Program-made: the position numbers and the translations under genes
Notes under the pieces: generated by a model
Told to the model about the DNA's origin: nothing
What the model saw: the letters and a program-made list of their open reading frames with translations, nothing else
Database searches by the model: none
DNA from: Jacaranda mimosifolia
Taxonomy: Eukaryota > Streptophyta > Magnoliopsida > Lamiales > Bignoniaceae
Reading direction: 5' to 3'
DNA length: 64,000 bases
Assembly (NCBI GenBank): GCA_018894105.1
Contig: CM032117.1
Coordinates: 39,908,501-39,972,500, forward strand
Part shown: in pieces, positions 1-9,800 of the stretch
Layout of the letters: each line of letters opens with the position of its first letter
How positions within the stretch are numbered: the first letter of the stretch is position 1

Positions 1-266
1 GCCAAGGATTGGTGAAAATAGGAAAATCAAAGACTTAGCATTTAATTGATCATTTGCTTCGCTTGTTATTGGTTCTTTCTGTTTCAACAGCTACAAGTGA
101 AAGAACTTTTTCTGCTATAAATATTGTCAAAAATAGGCTCAGAAATAAGATGAAAAATGGCTTTTTAGCCGATTGTTTAATTACTTATATTGAGAAAGAT
201 ATTGCTAAAAATTTTAAAATTGATGAATTTTATGATATAAAAGAGCATCGCACTCAACTTCGATGA
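1..266 (+). pseudogene. hAT transposase C-terminal dimerisation domain, cut by window edge
   Basis: The open frame at 54-266 encodes a short protein with the core STATSERTFSAINIVKNRLR, the hallmark of the hAT family C-terminal dimerisation region (usual pattern ATASVERAFS.M..+K..LR..M). Matching residues (HLIDHLLRLL) continue upstream in the same direction, so the ATG at 54 is not a true start. The frame ends 22 residues after KNF with a normal stop, so this is the natural C-terminus of a hAT transposase whose body lies left of the window. This domain mediates transposase multimerisation in the nucleus. Whether the whole gene is intact cannot be judged here. Domain identity is confident; activity is unknown. 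Confidence 0.85.
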
Positions 267-634
267 TATGTATTTTGAATTCATAAATTATAAAATTTAT
301 ATTTGAACTTTTATGTTTTACAATTTTTTCTCCCCAGAGTCTCGTTTTGGATCCATACCTGGTTTGAACCTTAACGGACTTTTATTGTGCTTATGTATAA
401 ATAAAAAAATAAATAAATAAACTAACAACCCCAAACACAAGTGCACAAATGTGGGCTCATGGATTATGAAAAAATATAGACAAAGATGGTTTTGGTTTAA
501 GGTTTGAGGGTATACGTGAGGTGGGTTGGATTGATTCTCCAATTTCTTGGTCCATGCCAAACTCAAGGCCTTTATATATAATTACTGAATGGGCCCTCCT
601 CAGCCACTATGGGAGGCGGACCCTCTTCAATAGG
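267..634. other. intergenic, no feature recognised
   Basis: AT-rich DNA after the hAT stop codon. It may be the 3' noncoding end of that transposon, but no terminal inverted repeat or second gene is recognisable. Confidence 0.4.
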
Positions 635-1080
635 GGGTGTTCACAGTTTAGTTTGGTTCGATTTTGAAAAAAATTTCAATCGAATCAAATCAATTGATTT
701 TGGTATAAGACTAATCATTTAGTTTAATTCAATATGTAGAACCGAATCGAACCGAACCGATCAAATTTGATTTGGTTCGGATTCAATTTTTTGATTTTTC
801 TTTTTCTCCTTTCCATTGGGTCGGGCCATCGATTGGGCTTGGGTGGAAGAGAAATATATAAAAAAAATTCGATATTTTTGTCAAAAAATATAAAAATAAG
901 AATATGATAGTATTTCAATAGTATATAATCAGTTCGATTTGAAATGTGCCAATGAAAATCGAACCAAACCATTCAATTTTAAAACCAAAAAAAAACGCAA
1001 TTTAATCGTTTTCTTTTTTTCGATTTTCAATTTTTTGGATCATTTAATCAATTTTGTTCGGATTGGTTCGGCTACAGTTT
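635..1080. mobile_element. remnant of a GGTGTTC-ended nonautonomous transposon (hAT-like?)
   Basis: The stretch starts GGGGTGTTCACAGTTT and is filled with GGTTCG / CGAACC words in both orientations (for example CGAATCGAACCGAACCGA near 745). It closely resembles the ends of the better preserved element at 41434-55246. The expected matching right end (a GTGAACACC-like terminus) is missing or decayed, so it is probably truncated where the PPR 5' leader begins. Class assignment to hAT is a guess from end sequence style; a Helitron or other class is not excluded. Confidence 0.45.
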
Positions 1081-1094
1081 ATCTGCTGAAATGA

Positions 1095-1284
1095 ATTCAT
1101 CCGGAATGATTATCTTTAGCCCTCAGAAATCATGAAATCAGCTGCCCCGTTGCTTCCATTTTCAGAGGCCATTTTTATCAGCCAAATTCATTCATCCGGA
1201 ATGATTATCTTTAGCCCTGAGAAATCATGAAATCTGCTGCCCCGTTGCTTCCATTTTCAGAGGCCATTTTTATCAGCCAAATTC
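1095..1284 (+). repeat. 95-bp direct tandem duplication spanning the PPR start codon
   Basis: Unit 1 is 1095-1189 and unit 2 is 1190-1284, period exactly 95 bp. By eye only two positions differ (CTCAG versus CTGAG, and AATCAG versus AATCTG), so the duplication is recent. Each unit carries the 5' leader and the first about 20 codons of the PPR gene. Because 95 is not a multiple of three, the upstream copy is out of frame with the downstream gene. Confidence 0.95.
1132..1230 (+). other. upstream ORF (32 codons) made by the duplication; stop overlaps PPR start
   Basis: The duplicated start codon at 1132 opens a frame of 32 codons that begins exactly like the PPR protein (MKSAAPLLPFSEAIFISQI), then shifts frame at the unit junction and stops at TGA 1228-1230. 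That stop overlaps the main ATG (1227-1229) as ATGA. A still shorter ORF from ATG 1091 ends the same way on ATG 1132. If the transcript starts upstream of 1091, scanning ribosomes meet these ORFs first, so translation of the main ORF would need leaky scanning or reinitiation. Whether the mRNA includes this region is unknown. Confidence 0.7.
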
Positions 1285-3095
1285 TTCACTCAGCATCCAG
1301 ATATTGCTCTAGCTCACCATCTGCTCTCCAAACTCTAAATTCCAATAAAGCTATAACCAACCCCGTTTACAATTTTCTCCCAGAAACCCAGAATCCAAAA
1401 AACGTTGTCACGGTCGTCTGCTCAACCCTCAAACAAAAAGATCATGAATTTTGGGATTATCTCCAACATCAAGGCTCATTCAGTCGTTTCACCAGCCATG
1501 AGTTCTCGAGAGTCCTGTTGAGATGCCAGTCTGATTCATCCGCAGCTCTCACTTTCTTCAATTGGGTGAGAAATCACTTGACTCTCAAACCGGATGTACA
1601 AGATTACTGTATTATGGTACACATTTTGGTGTGGTCAAAAAATTTTAAGCAAGCGATGAAAATTCTGTTAGAATTGGTGCAGATGAATGGAAATGTTTCC
1701 GAAAGATTGAATGTGTATGAGAGCCTGCTTTCGTGTACAAATCTTTGTAATTGGGACCCTGTTGTATTTGACATGCTCATCAAGGCTTATCTCAGAAAGG
1801 GTATGGTTAAAGAAAGTTTTCGAGCTTTTAGGAAAATGGTGAAGCTAGGGTTTGTTCCGAGTATTTTTACTGTTAATGGTCTTCTGAATGGACTCTCGAA
1901 GATGGATTGTGTAGGAAAATGTTGGGAAATCTATGAAGAGATGCGGAGAATTGATTTACATCCAAATGCCTGCACATTTAACATATTGACCCACATGCTG
2001 TGCAAGGAGGGCGATGTGGATAAGGTGAATGAATTCTTGGAGAGAATGGATGAACAAGGATTTGACCCAGACATTGTGACTTATAATATGCTTATTGATA
2101 GGTATTGCAAGAAAGGGAGGTTGAAGGATGCAGTTTATTTGTATAATATCATTTGTAGGAGAGGTGTGGTTCCTGATTTGATCACTTACACAGCCTTGAT
2201 AAATGGTTTATGTAAGGATGGTAGTGTGAGAGAGGCTTGTCGGTTGTTCCATCTGATGGTTCATAGAGGGTTGAAGCCAGATGTTGTTTTGTACAATACT
2301 CTCATATACGGATATTGCAAAGAGGGGATGATGCAGGAGGCAAGATCTTTGTTGTTTGATATGGTTGGAAGTGGGGTTTGCCCTGATGATTTTACTTGTT
2401 GGATGCTTGTGAAAGGATATGAAAATCTAGACAGGATGATATCTGCACTGAATCTGGTTATCGAGCTCACACGCTTTGGAGTTGTGATTTCTCAAGATAT
2501 GTATTGTTATTTGATACTTGCTTTGTGTAAGGAGAATAGACCGTTTGCGGCAAAGTCTCTTTTGGACCATATATCTCGAAACGGTTATGTGCCAAAGGAG
2601 GAAATGTATAATGAGTTGATTGATTCTCTTTGTAGAGGCAGATTTGTGAAGGCGGCATTAGAATTGAAGCTGGAGATGGTATCAAAGGACATGGAGCTTA
2701 ATTTGAGTGCATACAGAGCTATTATCGGATGTTTATGTGGATTAAGCAGAAGCATGGAGGCTCTGTTCTTGATGCAAGAGATGGTTGAATCTGGTTTATC
2801 TCTAGATATTGAAATTTGTAGATCTTTGATAAATGGGCTATGCAAAGAGAAAAATATCTTTGAAGCAGAATCATTGTTGAGTTTCTATGCCAAGGAATTC
2901 CAAATCTTCGATGCAGAAGGCTATAATGCACTTGTTAGGATACTGTCTGAGGAAGGTGACCCCTCGCAGGTAATGGAGTTCCAAGATAGGATGGCAAAAT
3001 TAGGGTTTGCACCAAATAACCTTACATGCAAGTATGTAATTGATGGAATGCGGAAAGCAATGGGAATACACAGACATGAGCTGCTGGTGGAATGA
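1227..3095 (+). CDS. P-class pentatricopeptide repeat protein, probably organellar
   Basis: Intronless frame of 622 aa. The first about 45 residues are rich in Ser and hydroxylated or basic residues and poor in acids (SASRYCSSSPSALQTLNSNK), typical of a mitochondrial or plastid presequence. From about residue 175 to the end it is a chain of canonical 35-residue PPR units such as PDIVTYNMLIDRYCKKGRLK, PDLITYTALINGLCKDGSVR and PDVVLYNTLIYGYCKEGMMQ. No E, E+, DYW or SMR domain follows, so it is P-class. Such proteins bind organelle RNA one base per repeat, commonly stabilising ends or aiding splicing or translation. From memory the layout resembles Arabidopsis At5g40400; this was not checked. 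The start at 1227 is chosen because it follows the duplicated leader and is the first ATG of the long frame. Nearest downstream gene is convergent. The frame is intact. Confidence 0.93.
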   Translation: MKSAAPLLPFSEAIFISQILHSASRYCSSSPSALQTLNSNKAITNPVYNFLPETQNPKNVVTVVCSTLKQKDHEFWDYLQHQGSFSRFTSHEFSRVLLRCQSDSSAALTFFNWVRNHLTLKPDVQDYCIMVHILVWSKNFKQAMKILLELVQMNGNVSERLNVYESLLSCTNLCNWDPVVFDMLIKAYLRKGMVKESFRAFRKMVKLGFVPSIFTVNGLLNGLSKMDCVGKCWEIYEEMRRIDLHPNACTFNILTHMLCKEGDVDKVNEFLERMDEQGFDPDIVTYNMLIDRYCKKGRLKDAVYLYNIICRRGVVPDLITYTALINGLCKDGSVREACRLFHLMVHRGLKPDVVLYNTLIYGYCKEGMMQEARSLLFDMVGSGVCPDDFTCWMLVKGYENLDRMISALNLVIELTRFGVVISQDMYCYLILALCKENRPFAAKSLLDHISRNGYVPKEEMYNELIDSLCRGRFVKAALELKLEMVSKDMELNLSAYRAIIGCLCGLSRSMEALFLMQEMVESGLSLDIEICRSLINGLCKEKNIFEAESLLSFYAKEFQIFDAEGYNALVRILSEEGDPSQVMEFQDRMAKLGFAPNNLTCKYVIDGMRKAMGIHRHELLVE

Positions 3096-4207
3096 TGTTG
3101 TATCTCTTCTTTCAACCTCTTTTTTTCCATTTGTCAAATCTTTTTAACTCCAAGTATGAAATATCAAACTACACCTATTATTGTAAACTATAAAGATCCA
3201 AAACTTACTAAGTGGAAATTTTTGTATACACAAGTGAAAATTTTGAAATGCAGTTGCATCTCAGATGCTAAACACAACTTTGTAGAAATCAAAATCTGTC
3301 TGATTATCGTTGTTGTTGCAACTATATTTGATATTGTTGTCTTCATAGCAGGATGAAGTTAACAATTCTTAGGTGCACAAAGCGGACATGTGTCCTTCAG
3401 TTGGATTTTGGTTCTAGTTTTTATGATTAACAAAGAGTGATCTTTTGCTTGACATGTGAGCATTGCACCTTTGATGTGGACTTGAATTTGTTGGGTGAGA
3501 TTGCCCTTCACATTCTGGAGGTTGACTATGGTGGGGATCTTTGCTTTCAATTATTGCTTCTTGACAATGTCAGTGGCTCAGTGTGATGGTAAGATGATCT
3601 TTTCTCTAGTTGGACTGGCATTGCAACTTCTCCCAAAGTAAAATGAAACTGGTGAAGTTTGGATTAAGGTAGACAGTGTGTCACTCTTGCTTGACACCTC
3701 AAACAATCTCCACATCCAAAAATCTTATACCAGCCAAATTTTGCTCCTAGATCAATAATCCCTTCATTAACCTTGGTCCTACCTACCATTCTAGCATATG
3801 CTCCTCTGACCCTTTCAAAGTATGATTAAAATTGATCAGAGGAACTTTAAAGCTATAGCTGGTAAATTTCCTTCCCAGAACTAATAAATACCATAAAAAA
3901 ATGATATTTTGTCTTTTGAATTCTGTTCAAAAGACACAGTAGCCCTACTTTTGCATTTCAAGTTTAGGATTTGTTATCTTTTGTATCTAAAGAATTGACC
4001 AAAATCATAACTGCAAAGAGTTATGCATTAAGAGGTTCCACACAGTTGCACAAATAAAGATAACCACAATAAACATTAAAGATACATGAGCAAACAATTC
4101 AAGGACTCTCAGATAACTTTTTTACTGGTTTTATACATTTTTAGATTTTGGTATGCCGCCTGCCTCTGTCACTCTTCATTGCTATTGCCATTATCCTGAT
4201 AATTTCT
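3096..4207. other. region between convergent PPR and RIC genes
   Basis: No convincing gene. Short frames near 3156 (+) and 3359-3550 (-) lack recognisable domains, start context or splice partners. It should hold the 3' ends of both convergent transcripts. Confidence 0.5.
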
Positions 4208-5139
4208 TCATTTGGTTTCAAGCAAGCTCCTGACACTAGGTTTATCAGCGTGCGTTGCCATGAGCAGCTGAAGTGGTGTCAAAGTAGACGAAGGGAGATT
4301 GGCCATCTCTCGCTCGTTCAAATTATTCCAGCGCTTTGAGAGGATTGAGCTTGCGCAACCATCCAAACCTATGTGTGTCACATGCTTCACATCTGTTGGA
4401 AGTCCAATGTCCATCACCATCTCTCTTTCTTCTAACTCATCTTTGTATACTGAAATCATATATATGAAGAGTCTTAAAGAGTTTTAAATATATATATATA
4501 TATATATATATGAAAAAGGTAGGATGCAGATACTGGACATGCAGAGAGGATAAGAAGGGATATAGAAATCATTCCGTAACCAGTACTGCAGGTAAGAGAA
4601 GTTAGATCTGATAGCGATTTGATCTTCTTCATGTGCTTTATTGGATATGCTGATTGTGATTTTGTACCATAAAGTGTGTAATAGTGCAGCAAAAGCTTCC
4701 TTTTTTCTGATAAAGTTTCTGGCTTCGTATTGCAGAATCACTTACCAAATAACTGAGAGAAGTTCTTGAAATTCTTGAACAGCTTCTGGAACTTAGGAAG
4801 TGCCAATTGACTCAAAGGGCTCTTCAAGCTTTCACCTGATAAACTCTCTTCGTCTTCCTCATATTCCTCTTCTTCTTCCTCCTTTTCTCCTTCACGGGTT
4901 CCTTCAAAGCCAAAACAAAAGCAAGCCCTCAAAAAAGGTAAAAATATGGAGAGGAAAAGGGAAAAAAAAAAAAAAAGAATCATCTGTGTGTGTCAAAGAA
5001 AGAGAGCAGCACTTGTGGGAGTTGAGTTGTTGTCCAGCTTTGATCTTTTAGCTTGCTGCAGCCCAACTGCAATGCTTGATTCAGAAATGCAACCTGCAGT
5101 GAAGGGAAGCAGTACAAATTTTTCCATTCGATCCCTCAT
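4208..5139 (-). CDS. RIC4-like: CRIB-motif ROP GTPase effector, RIC2/RIC4 type (3 exons)
   Basis: Exons on the minus strand: 5139-5013, 4901-4746, 4449-4208 (525 nt, 174 aa plus stop); phases agree (1, 1). Intron 2 has a strong GTAAGTG donor and TTTCAG acceptor; intron 1 (111 bp) has a weaker GTGCTG donor and removes an in-frame TGA. The N-terminus MRDRMEKFVLLPF and SESSIAVG are the signature of the RIC2/RIC4 group. An acidic Glu/Asp-rich stretch follows, then KFQKLFKNFKNFSQLF (membrane or basic helix), then the CRIB motif IGLPTDVKHVTHIGLDG. Proteins of this group bind active ROP/RAC GTPases and control actin, calcium and exocytosis in polar growth at the cell cortex. The His residues of the CRIB core (KHVTH) are present. 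The intron 1 boundary is the least certain part; the family is confident. Confidence 0.88.
4490..4511. repeat. (TA)n microsatellite in RIC intron 2
   Basis: Uninterrupted TA dinucleotides lying just inside the 3' part of intron 2 (4450-4745) of the RIC-type gene, about 40 bases from the acceptor on the minus strand. Likely polymorphic in length. Confidence 0.9.
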
Positions 5140-6896
5140 GTTCTGATTAGATAAGAGTTGGGAGGAAAGGGGGAGGGGTTGGAGGAGATGGTTGAGAGGG
5201 AACAAATAATGAGGTTCTTTGGTTGAGTGGGATTTGTTACAATATATGCTGCGTACTTGCTTTATTTCTAAGTTAGAATTAGACTCAAACGGGTAGATCC
5301 AATACTTTAGGTTATGCTACATATACATCAATTATTTGATGGTTAAATTTGCTGCAGACTGTAACCTTTCATACATGAATAGTTTCTCTTTTTTCTCTCT
5401 CTGTTAGTTCTAAATGGTGGGGCTACTCCTTTAGTTGCCTCTCTTAAAGGAGAAGCCAGCCATATATACTCTTTTTTCCTGCTACCAAATTGTCTCATTG
5501 TAGTGAGATTTTTTTGTCTTATATCTCTTACCTTTCTTTTTATTCCAAATGTAGTAGCATGCTTTGGTTGGACTCCACCAAATATGAGTACTTTACAAGC
5601 AAAACTTGGGACTAATACGATAATAGGAAGGAAGCCATCTATCGCTGTCTGCATATGCGTTTACTTGATTTTAAAGGTGAAGAACTAACTGTATTTGTTG
5701 CATGTACCATGCAAGAAATGAGAATTTAATTTGCAGATATCCTTCTTTGTAGTACTTGTGGTTGTTAACTTAGTTGTCTTGATTGCTTATAGATTCATTA
5801 GAAATAATCAAGAAATATGGTGCCCCTTTTATGACCTTATTAATACAGAACTGAATCTACCATTTGGAAGGCGAGTTGGGTTTTGTGTAAAGGATTGACT
5901 CAAGAAAGCAAAGCAAACAGGTCCACCATGCAAACCCATCCAATCCAACTGCAACTCTGAGATCCTTTTGGCTATAGATGGTATCATTTTTCAAAATTAG
6001 AGTGACTTGGGTCCTTTTGGTCTATGCAATGAATGAATAAGGTCATTTAACTACCTTCTCTATTAGTTCTTGGCATCAGATTGCATCAACTTGGGGTTTG
6101 GTAGGAAGAGAATCATATCAGAAAGCTAATTAGTTGTCTATTAGCTAGTTCACAAAGCCACTCTCCAAGTCTTGCACGTGATTTTTGCTATACTTGGAGT
6201 AGGTTTTCTTTGTTGGTTAGTGGTTACTTGCTACATCCAGCATACTTCCACTATTATAGGCTGCTGATAACTGAATTGATTGCAAGCAAATAAGTAAATA
6301 ATAATATCAAGTTTTTCCCATATCAGGGAATTAAGATCTCAAGACACTTGATAAGCTGCTCACTTCACTTTTCAAGGCGTCAAAAGACAAAAACCTCCCA
6401 CCAATGCATGTCCACAGAGTATGCTTCGATGCAGCTAAATCTCTATATTTAACAACGAATTTAACATACTAATAGGAATGCACTTTTCACTTTCCAAAAA
6501 TGAAATGACTGTGTATGATTGCTTAAACTTTAGTACACCTATAATTGGAATCAAACTTGCCTTGAATAGAATACTGGATAAAAAGTTAGAAAAGAGTATA
6601 TAGTCCAGAATTGTACATAAAACAAATCCCTGGAAGAGAATCAAAACTTGGGACAAGGGATCGACATTGCAAGCTACCCTGTGATTAATTAACAATGAAA
6701 CTCTAATATTGTCCACACTGGAACAAGTATGCAATAAACTTCCAATATATACTACTCCGTATGCTAAGCAGAAAAATCTAACATTGAACAATTGTTAAAT
6801 TTAACATTTACTGGAAAACATTACAAGCACCGCTAAAAAACTTTTCAAGCATATGACCATATGTGTGTATGGTGTTAATCTACAAAAGTTTCATGA
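5140..6896. other. RIC promoter side and spacer to the GDT1-like gene
   Basis: Next to the RIC start the minus strand is a CT-rich leader. A 103-codon frame at 5343-5654 (-) has no recognisable domain. The segment close to 6897 is the 3' untranslated side of the GDT1-like gene. No RNA gene or transposon end was recognised. Confidence 0.45.
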
Positions 6897-9800
6897 TCAT
6901 AGTGGAGGATAAAAGTACGAGGACAAAGAAAACCCAAGGAAAAGCAATCCTCCTATTGTTGCAACGGTTCGCTGTGAAATCTTTGATGCCAGTATACTTC
7001 CGCCAATCACTGCCAAAGATGTACAAATAGTGTGTCCTATGGCGGCCCCTGCAGCAACTCCAACGGCATTTTTGTGTGTTGCTAGCTGTGGAAGAGTATA
7101 TAAACATCAAGTATTTCTTTTTTTTTTTAAGAAAAAAGAAAGAGTTTAAAAGCTCTCAAACAAATTAGGAGTTTTTCCTGACAATTCAACTCATAATGTG
7201 GAACTATAAGACTCAGAGCCACCAAATCCTCAGTCATGGCTTATACAAACAGGGAAAATCATAACAGGCTCAGTGTACAATGGTGTTCAGAATCCTGCAT
7301 GCTGTAGCATAAGAGTACTCATAATGGTTCTGTTTTTCAATAAGACAAATCCAACCCATAAACCTGATTGGGTACCAAGATTACCTACATATCCAATCAA
7401 ACTAGTATCAAAATTCTATTTTCTTCTTGCCTGGCTAAATGTAAATTCTGTCTAATCTACTTGTTCAGTCCTCTCTTTTTTCATCCAATTCAACAATTTA
7501 TGGCATTCTGTTCTTATGTTCAATATTGCTAAAAATATTTTTCACAAGATATCATCTTTTCTTACTCTTCCTTTCAGCAAATTATAATGTTCTTTACTTA
7601 AGCTCAACATTTTTACCTTTATAGACCTAAAAACCTTGTTTGGTGCATTAGAAATCAAATAACCACAGCAAGAATCCAGCTTGCTTGAACTTTGAATATA
7701 TAATGCAGAGAAAACTTAGCAACAAATAAACAATCTTACAGCAATTGTTGCTATCTGGCTACGGTCCCCCCACTCTGCTAAAAATGTCAAAATAAATGAC
7801 TGCACACACAAATAATTGGAGGGGATTAGTCAGTTGCATTTCAATCTTCAGATGATATGAAGTAAAAAAGGAAAAAGAAAGAAGATATGAACAACTCTGA
7901 CAGTGTGAGTATGCAGAACTTTGATAGTTTTGCAAAACAGGACAGCAATTTTTTTTTGCTCTTTTTTTTTTTTTATATAAAAAAAGAGCATCTCTTAGTA
8001 GTACAATATGCCTCTGCCAAGTATCCAAAAATAACATATACCTCTAAATAGATTGGTGTACAAAATCTAGAAAAGAAACGTCGGACCATTGTTTTCCCTT
8101 GCCCAGCTTCAAGTTTCTCTTCTACCTGTAATATTCAGACAGTATCAAGTGCAATTTGACAGTACATGAAAAGGCTGACAGCAAGTTGATCCGTGCAGCA
8201 TGTAAGATAATTGTGATAAAAAAAACTTAGCAGAACATTATGCAGCAATCAGGCAGAAACTACTGTCGCTACCAAGGTAGGTGGAGTACAGAGAAATGAG
8301 AAGTAACGTTAAAACCCCAGCAATATATTAGCATCAATGACTAACATACTTTTTTTTTTTGGGAGAAGGGAGGTTGATCTTGAATATCACCTTCAGAGGA
8401 TTATGGAAATATATTTGCGGAGTAGATAGTGCTTGTCATTAATTATGAGTTCAGGTGTTATTTAAGAATAACTATATAGAGGTGCTTGACATCAATGGTA
8501 AAAGACAAATAGGTATATAGCTAAGAAATCAAAGCTTCTGTTGGATATTTACAGGGCAGGTATACTCTATTTATGAAACTTAAGGATTAAAATAAACACA
8601 AGCGTAGCTGTTCAGCTAGAGAGAGAGAGGGGAGGAGGACAAGGAGAAGACTGTGTTGCAGACTTTAGGTACTCGCAAATACACCCACTTTTACCTTTGT
8701 CAAGTTAGCTATGAAAGTGATTGTTTGAACAGGGTGAGTACGAAAACTATATAATTTAAAAATTAGTATTTGTGAGTCAAGTCAACCATGCAGTAACAAA
8801 CTATGGCAATAAAATGGCTTAACCACAGCGTTTTGAAAAATGAAGCATTTAAAGCCACCGTCATTACATAATAGCATCAGCTGCATCATCATTTCACGCA
8901 AAGGAATAATGCATGTACAACTGTACAAACATCAGCATCTATTATACCACTTCAAGAGCCAAATTGAAGATTTTCTTTTTAGAAAAAAAAAAATAAGGCA
9001 AAAGGAAAACTAAAACATGCAAATCAAATTTCAAGTGGGAACATACTTCCTCGATTTCTTTTTTCTGAGAAGCTTTTGAATCTGATCTCCATGCAATGTA
9101 AAGTAGTCGGAGTCCGAAAAAGGCATAAAGAACTGCAAGAGGTTATTCATTTCAGATTCGTAAGTCAAAAATCCAAATTCATTGATAAAAAACCTCTAGA
9201 AGGAGCATTTTCTTCTAGTATAGCTGGCTTTGTTACTCCATGATATGCCTTTAAGCTGAGGCTGTAAATGAGCCACCTCAACCAAAGCTTAAGGTTGCTC
9301 AAACTCACATTTGTAACATAGAAGAGATAAGATGATGTTCAAACTTGTGTTGTTCACTGTTAAAAAGCCAAAACTTAAACAATCTTCGATGAATCAAATC
9401 TGGACACAGCTATATCTGGAAAATGCAATTTGCATTTGGAACTATGGGATGATTAGACCACAAGTTCTTGAACATGTGATGGTCAGCTTGGATATCAAAT
9501 TGGTCTGGTTTGGAACTGAAGTCAATGATACACTGGTCAATATTTGAGTTGGGACTGAAAATGGGTAGACATCGACTCACAACTCAAATATGCAGGCATG
9601 CTGGCCATTCACATCAAGACTGCAACATTGTCATTACAAGTACATAAAACAAGCAGTTTTTTACTATCACATGGTGCACTAATAATTGCTATAACCATCT
9701 TTACCCCTAATAATTGCTCCCATCTCTCTAATTTCTCCCTTAACTCCTATCTCTTTCTTTTCTTTCTTTTTTCCTCCTCCAGTGCAGATCAACGACTCGT

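Noticed and set aside
318..972. Two minus-strand frames of 82 codons (318-566 and 724-972)
   Set aside because: Low-complexity, Phe/Ile/Asn-rich translations of AT-rich or transposon DNA with no domain, splice context or start signal.
2261..3130. Several minus-strand frames opposite the PPR gene
   Set aside because: Shadows of the real coding strand; PPR repeats on the plus strand explain the region.
4484..4741. Minus-strand frames between the RIC exons
   Set aside because: They lie in intron 2 with clear GT-AG borders and are not conserved in RIC-type proteins.
5343..5654. 103-codon minus-strand frame upstream of the RIC-type gene
   Set aside because: No recognisable domain and no splice partner; probably chance, though a short unknown exon is not excluded.
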